A stretch of 64,000 nucleotides of DNA from Nocardioides antri (GTDB lineage: Bacteria; Actinomycetota; Actinomycetes; Propionibacteriales; Nocardioidaceae). The notes beneath the pieces are model-generated. The model did no database searches. It worked only from the letters and a program-made list of their open reading frames with translations, and was not told where the DNA came from. Below, piece by piece: positions 22,857 through 31,200 of this stretch. Where the stretch lies: positions 496,001 to 560,000 of the forward strand of contig NZ_VUJW01000003.1 of NCBI RefSeq assembly GCF_008373765.1, read 5' to 3'. A program made the translations under genes and the position numbers. Each line of letters begins with the position of its first letter. Positions within the stretch are counted from its first letter, which is position 1.

Positions 22857-23742
22857 CTCTCCCGTCTCGCCGGGCGACGTCCGGGTGGTGACGCCGACGC
22901 TGCTGCGGGACTGGCCGCTGCCGGAGCCGGGCGAAGACAAGCAGTCGAGCGGTCGGCTGCTCGTGCTCGGAGGGTCGACGCGGTCTCCCGGTGCCGTCCG
23001 CCTGGCCGGCGAGGCGGCGTTCCGGGTCGGTGCCGGGAAGGTGACGCTGGCGACGGTCGAGACGGCGACGGCCGGGCTGGCGCCGCTCCTGCCCGAGGCC
23101 GCCCTGCTGCCGCTCACGACTGCCGGTGGCTCCATCGACGTCGAGCAGGCGGCGAGCATCGTCGACGAGGTGAGCGGTGTCGACGTCCTTCTCGCCGGCT
23201 CCGGCCTCGTCGACGCGGAGCACGCGGTCTCGCTGCTCGAGCGGGTCCTCCCCCACACCGACGCCGCCCTCGTGCTCGACGCGCTCGGCTCGGCGTACCT
23301 CGCAGAGCATCCTGAAGGCCTGTGGCACCTCGACGGTCCCGCTGTGCTGACCGCGAACCCCCGCGAGCTCGCCCACGTCGCCGGCGCCAGCGAGGACGAC
23401 GTGACCCGCGACCCGGTGGGCGTGGCTACCCGGGTGGCGGAGCAGTGCCACGTCGTCGTCCTGTGCGGCGGCACCGTCAAGCACCTGGTGACGCCCGAGG
23501 GAGAGGCCTGGGTGGTGGAGGGCGGAGGGCCGGGCCTCGCCGCATCGGGATCGGGCGACGTCCAGGCGGGCATCGTCGCGGGTCTGCTCGCCCGCGGCGC
23601 CACCCCTGCGCAGGCGGCGGCCTGGGCCGGCTACATCCACGCGCGCTGCGGAGAGCGCCTCGCCGCCACGATCGGCCCGGTGGGCTACCTGGCGCGGGAG
23701 CTGCCCGCTCAGGTGCCCGCCGTGCTCGCCGAGCTGGCCTGA
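22849..23742 (+). CDS. nnrD: ADP-dependent NAD(P)H-hydrate dehydratase
   Basis: A 297-aa repair enzyme that converts S-NAD(P)HX back to NAD(P)H. Ribokinase-like fold with the family motifs GRLLVLGGSTRSPGAVRLAG at the N-terminus, VLTANPRELA near residue 165 and GPGLAASGSGDVQAGIVAGL near 227, where the GSGD Asp is catalytic. It lacks the N-terminal epimerase domain (NnrE) found in fused versions. The TTG at 22849 starts inside the previous gene; no better in-frame start precedes the conserved region. Confidence 0.88.
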   Translation: MPDSPVSPGDVRVVTPTLLRDWPLPEPGEDKQSSGRLLVLGGSTRSPGAVRLAGEAAFRVGAGKVTLATVETATAGLAPLLPEAALLPLTTAGGSIDVEQAASIVDEVSGVDVLLAGSGLVDAEHAVSLLERVLPHTDAALVLDALGSAYLAEHPEGLWHLDGPAVLTANPRELAHVAGASEDDVTRDPVGVATRVAEQCHVVVLCGGTVKHLVTPEGEAWVVEGGGPGLAASGSGDVQAGIVAGLLARGATPAQAAAWAGYIHARCGERLAATIGPVGYLARELPAQVPAVLAELA

Positions 23743-23798
23743 GACGCGGCGGGTTCACCGGCCGCGGCGCGGCTGTCCTCCTCGACTACAGTCGAGCG

Positions 23799-24617
23799 GT
23801 GGACGCCGCTGCCAAGCTCAACGTGACCGTCACCGGGCCGCCCGACGGCCAGCCGATGGTCTTCGCGCACGGCTTCGGGTGCGACCAGGAGATGTGGCGA
23901 CACGTCGCTCCCTCGTTCGCGGACCGCTTCCGCGTCGTGCTCTTCGACTACGTCGGTTGTGGCGGCTCGGAGGCGTCCGCGTGGGACGCCGAGCGCTACT
24001 CGACGCTGCACGGGTACGCCGCCGATGTGCTGGACCTGGTTCACGACCTGGACCTGCGCGACGTGGTGTTCGTCGGCCACTCCGTCTCGTCGATGATCGG
24101 CGCTCTCGCGGTCGCCGCCGAGCCGGACCGCTTCGCCCGCCTCGTCATGGTCGGCCCGTCGCCGCGTTACATCGACGACCCCGGCTCGGCGTACTCCGGA
24201 GGCTTCGGCGAGGCCGACATCGTGGAGCTTCTCGACTCGCTGTCGAGCAACTACCTCGGCTGGTCGGCCGCGATGGCGCCCGCGATCATGGGCAACGCCG
24301 ACCGACCCGAGCTCGGCGAGGAGCTCACCCAGAGCTTCTGCCGGATGGACCCCTCGATCGCGCAGCAGTGGGCTCGCGTGACCTTCCTGTCCGACAACCG
24401 ACCGGATCTCGCGCGGGTGACCGTCCCGACCCTCGTGCTGCAGTGCCGCGACGACGCGATCGCACCTGTCGCGGTTGGCGAGTACGTCCACCGGTCGCTG
24501 CCCGTCAGTCAGCTGGTGCTTCTCGACGCCACCGGCCACTGTCCCAACCTGAGCGCGCCTGAGTCCACCGTGCGTGCGATCGCCGACTTCGTCGGAGGGG
24601 TTGGGGCGGGGGCGTGA
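23799..24617 (+). CDS. rsbQ: RsbQ-like alpha/beta hydrolase
   Basis: A 272-aa alpha/beta hydrolase closely resembling Bacillus subtilis RsbQ, the positive regulator of the RsbP phosphatase in the energy-stress branch of the general stress response. The catalytic triad is Ser95 (GHSVSS), Asp218/219 (RDDAIAP) and His247 (GHCPNL), at nearly the same positions as in RsbQ. Further RsbQ-type stretches are FAHGFGCDQEMWRHVAP and VVLFDYVGCGGSE. The GTG at 23799 is the family start. The next gene, an RsbP-like phosphatase, overlaps by 4 bp. Confidence 0.88.
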   Translation: MDAAAKLNVTVTGPPDGQPMVFAHGFGCDQEMWRHVAPSFADRFRVVLFDYVGCGGSEASAWDAERYSTLHGYAADVLDLVHDLDLRDVVFVGHSVSSMIGALAVAAEPDRFARLVMVGPSPRYIDDPGSAYSGGFGEADIVELLDSLSSNYLGWSAAMAPAIMGNADRPELGEELTQSFCRMDPSIAQQWARVTFLSDNRPDLARVTVPTLVLQCRDDAIAPVAVGEYVHRSLPVSQLVLLDATGHCPNLSAPESTVRAIADFVGGVGAGA

Positions 24618-25819
24618 CCGAGCCCGCCCAGGAAGCCTTCCTCGACGCCCTGGTCGAGGACGACCCGGTCCAGCTCTACGAGCAGGCGCCGTGCGGCTTC
24701 CTGTCGACGACCCCTGAGGGAGTCATCGTGAAGGCCAACGCCACCCTCTGCAGGTGGTTGGGCACGGACCGCGAGGGACTGGTCCGACAACGGTCGTTCG
24801 TCGACCTGCTGACCCCAGGTGGTCGTATCTACCACGAGACGCACTACGCGCCCCTGCTGCAGATGCACGACAAGGTCCGGGAGCTGGCTCTGGACCTGGT
24901 GCGCGCGGACGGCGGCCGCCTCCCGGTCCTGGTCAACGCGACCCTCGTGCGCGACGAGGAAGGACGACCGCGGCTGATCCGTGTCGCCGTGTTCGACGCG
25001 AGTGACCGACGGCGCTACGAGCGCGAGCTGCGGGCAGAGAAGGATCGGGCGGAGGCGTCGGAGGCACGCGCCCGTACCCTCGCGCGGACTCTGCAGCAGA
25101 CGCTCCTGCCGCCCACCGAGCCGCGGATCCCGGGGCTGGAGCTCGCGACCGCCTATCGACCGGCTGCCGACGGGCTGCTCGTCGGCGGAGACTTCTACGA
25201 CGTGTTCCAGCTCGGCCGCGACGAGTGGGGCGTCCTCCTGGGCGACGTCTGCGGCAAGGACGCGGAGGCGGCGACGGTCACGGCGCTCGCCCGCTGGACG
25301 CTGCGCGCTGCAGCCGTCGAGTCCGAGGGGACGGCACACGCGCTCGCCAATCTCAACGAGCTGCTCCGGAGCCACGAGACCGAGCTTTTCTGCACCGCGG
25401 TCCTCGTCCGGCTACGCCCGCACGGCGCGTCCTGGCGAGCGGTGCTGAGCGTGGGCGGACACCCGCCACCGCTGCTGCTTGGCGGGAGCGGTGAGGTCGC
25501 GGCGGTCACCGAGGCAGGACCACTCATCGGGGTGATCGAGGGTGCCCACTACCCGGAGACGCACCTGACGATCGAGCCGGGGCGGGGTCTCCTGCTCTAC
25601 ACCGACGGAGCGACCGACGCGCGCCGCGGGTCGGACTTCTTCGACGACCACCGCCTGCTGGCGTCGGTCCGCGCCCGGGGCAGCGAGCCCCGACGCCTGG
25701 TCGACGGTCTGGTCGGGGACATCGAGGAGTTCCAGGAGGGCCCCGCCAGCGACGACCTCGCGCTGCTGGCGTTGCGTGTGCCTCCGTCCCCCGCGCACCG
25801 CGAGCAAGACGTGCGCTAG
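24614..25819 (+). CDS. rsbP: RsbP-like PAS / PP2C (SpoIIE) serine phosphatase
   Basis: A 401-aa phosphatase that would dephosphorylate an anti-anti-sigma factor. PAS domain at residues 20-135 (EQAPCGFLSTTPEGVIVKAN), a coiled coil at 140-170, and a SpoIIE-type PP2C domain at 185-395 with the metal-binding motifs GGDFYDVF, GDVCGKDAEA and SDDLALLAL. GTG 24614 overlaps the rsbQ stop (GTGA), as expected for a stoichiometric pair. The PAS domain is thought to receive the signal made or sensed by RsbQ. Confidence 0.9.
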   Translation: MTEPAQEAFLDALVEDDPVQLYEQAPCGFLSTTPEGVIVKANATLCRWLGTDREGLVRQRSFVDLLTPGGRIYHETHYAPLLQMHDKVRELALDLVRADGGRLPVLVNATLVRDEEGRPRLIRVAVFDASDRRRYERELRAEKDRAEASEARARTLARTLQQTLLPPTEPRIPGLELATAYRPAADGLLVGGDFYDVFQLGRDEWGVLLGDVCGKDAEAATVTALARWTLRAAAVESEGTAHALANLNELLRSHETELFCTAVLVRLRPHGASWRAVLSVGGHPPPLLLGGSGEVAAVTEAGPLIGVIEGAHYPETHLTIEPGRGLLLYTDGATDARRGSDFFDDHRLLASVRARGSEPRRLVDGLVGDIEEFQEGPASDDLALLALRVPPSPAHREQDVR

Positions 25820-27432
25820 TCGCCCGTCTCGGGCAGGTCCCCCTCGAGGTCGTCGCTCGGAGGGCCGTCCTCGGCGGTCTCGGGCGGACCCTCGGTCTCC
25901 ACCTCTTCCTCCTCGGTCGCCGCCATGATCCGCGAGATCTCGGCGCAGTCGTCGTCCGAGGGGTAGCCCCAGCCCGGCTCGTAGCCGTAGACGTCCTCGA
26001 GCAGGCCACCGCCCGAGAGGTGGTCGACGAGCTCGACCGACCGCGGGCCGATCAGGCCGGGGTGGGCGACCCCGCAGGTCTCCGCGACCTTGAGGAGGTC
26101 GCGGCGCAGCGTCCGCACGTAGTTGGCCACCCGGTCGCCCTTCGACACCGGCTCGAGGCCATGGGTCAGCCACGGGTGCTGGGTGGCGACGCCGGTCGGG
26201 CAGCCGCCGGTGTGGCACTTCTGGGCCTGGATGCAGCCGACGGCGAACATCGCCTCCCGGGCGACGTTGACCATGTCGACGCCGAGCGCGAACGCGACCA
26301 CCGCGTTGTCGGGCAGGCCCAGCTTGCCGGCGCCGATGAACGTCACCTTCTCGTGGAGACCGCGACGGGCGAACTCGGCGTACGCGCGGGCGAAGCCGAC
26401 CCGGAACGGCAACGACACCGCGTCGGTGAAGATCAGCGGCGACGCTCCGGTGCCGCCCTCCCCGCCGTCGATGGTGACGAAGTCGACGCCCCGCTCCTCG
26501 CGCGCCATCACGTCCGTCAGCCGCTGCCAGAACCCGAGGTCGCCGACCGCCGACTTGATCCCGACCGGCAGCCCGGTCTCCTCGGCGAGCATCTCGACGA
26601 AGTCCAGCATCGAGTCGACGCCGTCGAACTCGGCGTGCCGCGAGGGGCTGAGGCAGTCCTGGTCCATGGGGACGCCGCGGGTCTCGGCGATCTCCGGGGA
26701 CACCTTTGCCGCCGGCAGCACCCCGCCGAGCCCCGGCTTGGCGCCCTGGCTGAGCTTGATCTCCAGGGCCCGGATCGGCGCCGAGTCGACCAGCTCCTTG
26801 AGCCGGGGCAGGCTGAACCGGCCCCGCTCGTCGCGACAGCCGAAGTACGCCGTACCGATCTGGAAGACGAGCTCGCCGCCGTGCCGGTGGTACGGCGAGA
26901 CGGCCCCCTCACCGGTGTTGTGGAGGCAGCCGGCGTCGGCCGCACCACGGTTGAGGGCCTCCACCGCCGGGCCGGAGAGCGATCCGTAGCTCATCGCCGA
27001 GATGTTCACGACCGAGCCCGGGCGGAAGCTGTGCCGTCGTCCGCGCGGACCACCCAGCACCTTCGCCGCAGGCAGCCGGGCCTCCTGGCCGACGGCGCCG
27101 TGCGTGGGGTACTCCTCGCCGAACGTCCGGTGGTGGACGATGACGTTGCCCGCGGCCCGCTCGAGGTCGTTGTCGGTGCCGAACCCGAAGTAGTTGTTCT
27201 GGAGCTTCGACGACGCGTAGATCCAGCGCCGCTGGTCCCTGCTGAAGGGACGCTCCTCGTCGTTGCCGGCCACGATGTACTGCCGCAGCTCCGGGCCGAC
27301 GGCCTCCAGCAGGTAGCGAGCGTGCCCGACCACGGGGAAGTTGCGCAGGATCGCGTGGTCTCGTTGCAGGAGGTCCCGGGCCGCCACCGCCCCGAGAGCT
27401 GCCAGCGGTGCCAGCACCAAGGATTTCCTCAT
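25816..27432 (-). CDS. FMN-binding glutamate-synthase-like oxidoreductase
   Basis: A 538-aa stand-alone protein equivalent to the FMN/Fe-S domain of glutamate synthase large subunits. An N-terminal hydrophobic stretch (residues 4-20) precedes the core, which contains ISAMSYGSLSGPAVEALNRG, LEIKLSQGAKPGLGG, FVTIDGGEGGTGASP and the cysteine cluster CIQAQKCHTGGCPTGVATQ for a 3Fe-4S-type centre. The glutaminase and FAD subunits are missing, so it is not classical GltB; its substrate is unknown. ATG 27432 removes an antisense leader. An acidic C-terminal tail overlaps rsbP by 4 bp. Confidence 0.88.
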   Translation of the reverse strand: MRKSLVLAPLAALGAVAARDLLQRDHAILRNFPVVGHARYLLEAVGPELRQYIVAGNDEERPFSRDQRRWIYASSKLQNNYFGFGTDNDLERAAGNVIVHHRTFGEEYPTHGAVGQEARLPAAKVLGGPRGRRHSFRPGSVVNISAMSYGSLSGPAVEALNRGAADAGCLHNTGEGAVSPYHRHGGELVFQIGTAYFGCRDERGRFSLPRLKELVDSAPIRALEIKLSQGAKPGLGGVLPAAKVSPEIAETRGVPMDQDCLSPSRHAEFDGVDSMLDFVEMLAEETGLPVGIKSAVGDLGFWQRLTDVMAREERGVDFVTIDGGEGGTGASPLIFTDAVSLPFRVGFARAYAEFARRGLHEKVTFIGAGKLGLPDNAVVAFALGVDMVNVAREAMFAVGCIQAQKCHTGGCPTGVATQHPWLTHGLEPVSKGDRVANYVRTLRRDLLKVAETCGVAHPGLIGPRSVELVDHLSGGGLLEDVYGYEPGWGYPSDDDCAEISRIMAATEEEEVETEGPPETAEDGPPSDDLEGDLPETGD

Positions 27433-27518
27433 GACTTCGTCTGTACCCGGGCGTGCCCCCGGCACCCCTGGCTCGTTAGGAGTCCAAGACACGCCTGCGC
27501 ACCCCAGGAGGACAGACC

Positions 27519-27707
27519 ATGGACGCCGCCACCATGGTGCTCTACACCGGCCTGCTGATGGCCGTCGCCGTCGGCATGACGGCATGGCGGCTGGTCGCCG
27601 CCGACGTGAAGGTCGGCAGTCAGGTCGACCGGCTTCTCGCGGGGTGCCTGGTCACCTCCGGCGTGCTGTTCGTGTCGGCACTGCTGCCGGGCAACCAGCT
27701 GCCCTGA
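27519..27707 (+). CDS. Small two-TM membrane protein
   Basis: A 62-aa protein with two predicted membrane spans (residues 5-27 and 38-57) joined by a short charged loop. AGGAGG at 6-9 nt before the ATG and the hydrophobic pattern support real translation. No family recognised. Confidence 0.75.
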   Translation: MDAATMVLYTGLLMAVAVGMTAWRLVAADVKVGSQVDRLLAGCLVTSGVLFVSALLPGNQLP

Positions 27708-27737
27708 CGCCCCTCAGGCCCTCAGGCGCTCAGACCC

Positions 27738-28499
27738 TCAGACGTGGCCGGCGAGCTGCGCCATCCGGGCTTCGAGCGCGGCCAGGTAGGCGTCGCGCTG
27801 CCGCGGCTTGACCGGGGTGCCGTCCGCGAGGTGGCTGCAGGCGGGCAGCACGTCGACGGAGAGCTTGGCCCCGCCCGCCAGGGCGCGCAGCTCGTCGAGC
27901 CGGTCGCCGAACGGCGTCCCGCTGCCGGGGGAGTAGGAGCGGACCACCTCGTCGACGTCGTCCGGGTAGAGGTCGACCTTCGTCACGACGACGATCAGCC
28001 AGGTCGGGTGGCTCCGGCGCACGGCCATCGACGCGATCCGGTGGGCCGTGACCGTCCAGTCCTCGAGCTCGCGGCGTAGCTGCTCCTCGCGGTCGGCGGC
28101 GACGTTGCCGGTGGTGCCCGCCGTACGGCGCCCGGTCGCGTAGCCGTTGGCGACCACGTGCAGCACCCCGTCGACGGGGTCGTCGTGGAAGACCTGGTCC
28201 AGCGCCCCGAGCCGGGTCGCGGCGTTCTCGCCCGGGACCACGCGGAACCGGAAGCCCCGCAGGCGGGCGTCGCGTCGTACGCGCCGCTCCATGACGGCGG
28301 AGCCGGACTCGGGCACGCCACCGGGGCGTGGACGGCCGCTGAGGTGGTCGACGAGCTCGGTCTTGCCGACGCCGGTCATGCCGGTGACGGCCACCGTCGG
28401 GTAGCGGTGCTGGAACACACCAGCCAGCCGCTCCCGGCCCCGGCCGAACGCGGCGGGCACGGCGCGCAGGCCGGATCGCCGTGGTCGCACGTCGGTCAT
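27738..28499 (-). CDS. P-loop GTPase of unknown role
   Basis: A 253-aa GTP-binding protein. Walker A is AVTGMTGVGKTELVDHLSG near residue 37, the G4 motif is VVTKVDLYP near 175, and PACSHL near 223 may be the G5-like loop. A switch-like ESGSAVMERRVRRDARL follows the P-loop. There is no membrane segment. ATG 28499 has GGGGAG 5 nt upstream. Frames reading further upstream are antisense to other genes. It is not one of the universal translation or ribosome GTPases I recognise. Confidence 0.8.
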   Translation of the reverse strand: MTDVRPRRSGLRAVPAAFGRGRERLAGVFQHRYPTVAVTGMTGVGKTELVDHLSGRPRPGGVPESGSAVMERRVRRDARLRGFRFRVVPGENAATRLGALDQVFHDDPVDGVLHVVANGYATGRRTAGTTGNVAADREEQLRRELEDWTVTAHRIASMAVRRSHPTWLIVVVTKVDLYPDDVDEVVRSYSPGSGTPFGDRLDELRALAGGAKLSVDVLPACSHLADGTPVKPRQRDAYLAALEARMAQLAGHV

Positions 28500-28556
28500 G
28501 CACGCTCCCCGGTGTCGGCGGTCTCCTGATGCGCCGAAGGTACCCGACCACCTACC

Positions 28557-29000
28557 GTGGCGGGCGTGGCTCTGCGACTCACCGGCGTCACGCCGTCCCC
28601 GGTGCTGGACCAGCCCGCGTTCGCGCCGGACGGGTCGGCCGCGCGGCTGCGCACCTACAGCGGCGAGGTCACGATCGTGCAGGACTCCGGGATTTTCATG
28701 TTCGTCCCCAGCCAGATCGACGCGACCCCGATGGGGTTCGTGCCACCGGACGCCGAGGCGGTCCGTGCCGGCGACGAGCCAGCGCTGGCGGCCGAGGTGA
28801 CGATCGCGCAGATCCTCCCGGCGGGCAGCGGCGACAGCTTCAACGGAGCCGGCGCGACCGGCGTGACGGCGGCGCTGCAGCCGGACCAGAAGGACCCGGC
28901 GTGGAGCTGGCCGTACCTCTCGTTCCAGGCGTTGGGCGTCCGGCCGATGGTGCTGCGCTACCGGCTCACTGTGGTGAGCACCACGTCGCCCGCCTCCTGA
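28557..29000 (+). CDS. Unrecognised 147-aa protein
   Basis: Beta-rich protein without signal peptide or membrane segment. Short motifs such as RTYSGEVTIVQDSGIFMFVP and the aromatic C-terminal KDPAWSWPYLSFQALG suggest a folded domain. The start is uncertain: GTG 28557 and GTG 28566 are both possible, and neither has a clear ribosome site. It lies between the divergent GTPase gene and a membrane protein. No function proposed. Confidence 0.55.
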   Translation: MAGVALRLTGVTPSPVLDQPAFAPDGSAARLRTYSGEVTIVQDSGIFMFVPSQIDATPMGFVPPDAEAVRAGDEPALAAEVTIAQILPAGSGDSFNGAGATGVTAALQPDQKDPAWSWPYLSFQALGVRPMVLRYRLTVVSTTSPAS

Positions 29001-29023
29001 CCGCTCCGCGGGAGTACCAAATC

Positions 29024-29061
29024 GGTAAATCCGGCGAAGTCCGGCCGCCGGAGGACTTACC
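29024..29061. promoter_or_regulatory. Inverted repeat upstream of a membrane protein gene
   Basis: GGTAAATCC (29024-29032) and GGACTTACC (29053-29061) form 9-bp inverted arms with one mismatch; AAGTCC (29037-29042) adds a nested arm to the same right half. It lies 9 nt before the start of the gene at 29070 and may be an operator or attenuator. Confidence 0.4.
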
Positions 29062-29069
29062 GTCCCGTT

Positions 29070-29816
29070 GTGTTGTCGTTCCCTCTCCTCCGCTGGCTCT
29101 GGACGAGCGCGGCCGTGCTCGTGGTCGGGCACGTCGTGACCCTCGTCCTCGACGTGCAGTTCGGTGTCCGGCGTGACATCAGCGTCCCGCGCCAGTTCGA
29201 CCTGAACGCCGAGGGCAACCTCGCCGCCTGGTACGTGTCGTTCCTGCTGCTCTGCTGCGCCCTCATGACGCTGGCCGTCGCGGCCCACGCCCGGGAGCAG
29301 GGCGCGCCCCTCGCCCACCGCTGGGTCGCGCTGGCGGGCCTGATCGGGGTGATGGCGATCGACGAGACGGCCCAGCTCCACGACATGCTCACCGGCCCGC
29401 TGCGGCGCGGCCTCGAGATCGACTTCGGGCTCTTCTACTTCGCCTGGCTGCTGCCCGCGGTGGCGTTCCTCGCCTTCTGCGCTTGGTACTTCGCTCCCGT
29501 CGCCCTCTCGCTGCCGGCCGCCGTCTACCGGCGACTGATCGCCGCGGTGGCCGTCTACTTCGGTGGGGCCATCTTCGTCGAGATGCTCAGCGGGTACGCC
29601 GTCGAGAGCGGGCGGAAGTCCACGCCGTACCTCACCGTGCTGACGATCGAGGAGACCTGCGAGATCGTCGGCCTGCTGCTCGTCGTCGGGGCGCTGTTCA
29701 CCCTGCTCCGCACGGTCCAGCCGCGCACGGTCGTCCAGCTGAGCGGGTCGGGCACCGTCGGGCTCGCTCCCGCCCCCTCCCTCACTCCCGAGCAGCCGGC
29801 CCAGCAGCTACCCTGA
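29070..29816 (+). CDS. Polytopic membrane protein of unknown function
   Basis: A 248-aa protein with about six membrane spans (near 8-28, 55-75, 85-105, 125-148, 155-175, 205-225). Conserved-looking polar motifs IDETAQLHDML and a similar TIEETCEIVG sit near membrane ends, suggesting buried acidic and His residues that might bind metal or haem. The hydrophilic C-terminal 30 residues are cytoplasmic. The start is GTG 29070 or TTG 29073. Function not recognised. Confidence 0.75.
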   Translation: MLSFPLLRWLWTSAAVLVVGHVVTLVLDVQFGVRRDISVPRQFDLNAEGNLAAWYVSFLLLCCALMTLAVAAHAREQGAPLAHRWVALAGLIGVMAIDETAQLHDMLTGPLRRGLEIDFGLFYFAWLLPAVAFLAFCAWYFAPVALSLPAAVYRRLIAAVAVYFGGAIFVEMLSGYAVESGRKSTPYLTVLTIEETCEIVGLLLVVGALFTLLRTVQPRTVVQLSGSGTVGLAPAPSLTPEQPAQQLP

Positions 29817-29841
29817 GTAGAACGAGAACACGTTCTACATT
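29817..29841 (+). promoter_or_regulatory. KstR-like operator overlapping a -10 element (KSI-like gene)
   Basis: Inverted repeat GTAGAACG ... CGTTCTAC (29817-29838). Within it GAGAACACGTTCTA (29824-29837) fits TNNAACNNGTTNNA except for the first base, and its last TA begins a -10-like TACATT (29836-29841). Same layout as the box at 8173-8190. It starts right after the preceding stop codon. Confidence 0.55.
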
Positions 29842-29858
29842 TGACCGAAGGGGCAGCC

Positions 29859-30233
29859 ATGGCGGCCGAGCGGGACCAGATCCTCGAGACCATCCAGCGC
29901 TACGTCGACCTCGTCGGCAAGGGCACCGCCGACGAGATCCTGGCGCTGTACGCCGAGGGGGCGACCGTCGAGGACCCGGTTGGCACCGACGTGCGCACCA
30001 CCCGCGAGTCGATCCGCGAGTTCTACGCCTCGATCGAGCCCCTCGAGCAGGAGAGCAGGCTGGTGTCCGCCCGCGTCGCCGCCGGGGAGGCCGCCTTCCA
30101 GTTCGAGCTGGTCACCCGCGTCGGCGACCAGACCTACACGCTCGCCCCGATCGACGTGATGACCTTCGACGAGGACGGCCGGATCACGACCATGCGGGCG
30201 TTCTGGAGCGACGCCGACATGGAGATCAGCTGA
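29859..30233 (+). CDS. Ketosteroid-isomerase-like (NTF2-fold) protein
   Basis: A 124-aa SnoaL/KSI-family protein. The first helix (IQRYVDLVGKGTADEILALY), the strand AEGATVEDPVGTD with the conserved Tyr/Asp region, and the C-terminal GRITTMRAFWS match steroid delta-5-isomerase-type enzymes that move a double bond in 3-oxo-steroids. ATG 29859 has GAAGGGG 7 nt upstream, preferred over an upstream TTG. The KstR-like box supports a steroid-catabolism role; without a catalytic-residue alignment the exact reaction is uncertain. The 3' end overlaps the SDR gene by 8 bp. Confidence 0.8.
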   Translation: MAAERDQILETIQRYVDLVGKGTADEILALYAEGATVEDPVGTDVRTTRESIREFYASIEPLEQESRLVSARVAAGEAAFQFELVTRVGDQTYTLAPIDVMTFDEDGRITTMRAFWSDADMEIS

Positions 30234-31089
30234 CGGGCTCGAAGACGGCGCCCGGGTCCGGGTCGGCGGACCGCTCGCGGTCCATGCCAGCCCTGGTCAC
30301 CATGGTTCCGGCCACCGCGTCGTAGGCCGGCGACGGCAGCAGCGCAAAGCCGGCGCGTGCGGCCCGGTGGAACAGCCGGGGCACAGGCTTCGCCAGCCGG
30401 ACCCTTCGGCGCCCGTCGAGGAAGTCGACGACGTCGCGCGCCACGAACGAGGGGGGCACCAAGGGCGGCGGCGGACGCAGCGGATGGCCGACGTAGTTGG
30501 CCGCACGCCGGTAGATCGGGGTGTCCACGCCGCTGGGAGCGACATAGCCGATCCGGACGGCAGTGTCGGCGTACTCCGCCTCCAGCGTCCGGGCGAGCGC
30601 TCGCACGCCCCACTTGCTCACGGCGTACGGCGCGAGGTACTGCGCGGTCACGTGGCCCAGCAGCGAGCCGAACAGCAGGAGCGACCCGCGCTCCTGCCTC
30701 GCGAGGACCGGCAGGGTCGCGCGCGCCACGTTGGCGGACCCGAGCAGGTTGATCCGCACCACGGCGTCGAAGACCTCGGCGGGAACCCGGGCCACCGGAC
30801 CACAGGCGAAGACGCCGGCGGCGTTGACGACTGCGTCGATCCGGCCGTACCGCTCCAGCGTCTCCTCGACCACGGCCGTCACCGCCGCCTGGTCACCGAC
30901 GTCGGCCGGCAGCACGTAGGTCGACCGGGCCCCCGCGTCCTGCGCGACGCTCTCCACCTCTCGGAGCCGCTGCTCGCCGCGGGCCACCAGTACGACGGCC
31001 GCTCCCCGGGCGGCGACCGGCCGGACGATCTCCCGCCCGATCCCGCCCGAGGCTCCGGTCACCAGGACGACGTCACCGCTCGAGATCAC
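30226..31089 (-). CDS. Short-chain dehydrogenase/reductase
   Basis: A 287-aa NAD(P)-dependent SDR. The cofactor motif is TGASGGIG near residue 13, NAAG near 89, and the catalytic dyad YAVSK near 153. The substrate loop and C-terminal 60 residues (RRVRLAKPVPRLFHRAARAG) resemble the group often seen with steroid or lipid catabolism. GTG 31089 is the only start upstream of the Rossmann motif; a GGGAG lies very close, so initiation efficiency may be low. Substrate unknown. Confidence 0.85.
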   Translation of the reverse strand: MISSGDVVLVTGASGGIGREIVRPVAARGAAVVLVARGEQRLREVESVAQDAGARSTYVLPADVGDQAAVTAVVEETLERYGRIDAVVNAAGVFACGPVARVPAEVFDAVVRINLLGSANVARATLPVLARQERGSLLLFGSLLGHVTAQYLAPYAVSKWGVRALARTLEAEYADTAVRIGYVAPSGVDTPIYRRAANYVGHPLRPPPPLVPPSFVARDVVDFLDGRRRVRLAKPVPRLFHRAARAGFALLPSPAYDAVAGTMVTRAGMDRERSADPDPGAVFEPVS

Positions 31090-31200
31090 GCTCCCGGCAG
31101 TACCCAGGGTCCGGTCGCCCAGTGCCCGGTAGCGTCGGTATGTGAGCACCGGGCACGGGTACCCCCTCGGCCCGACGCCCCCGCGAGCGAGGAGCCGCCG

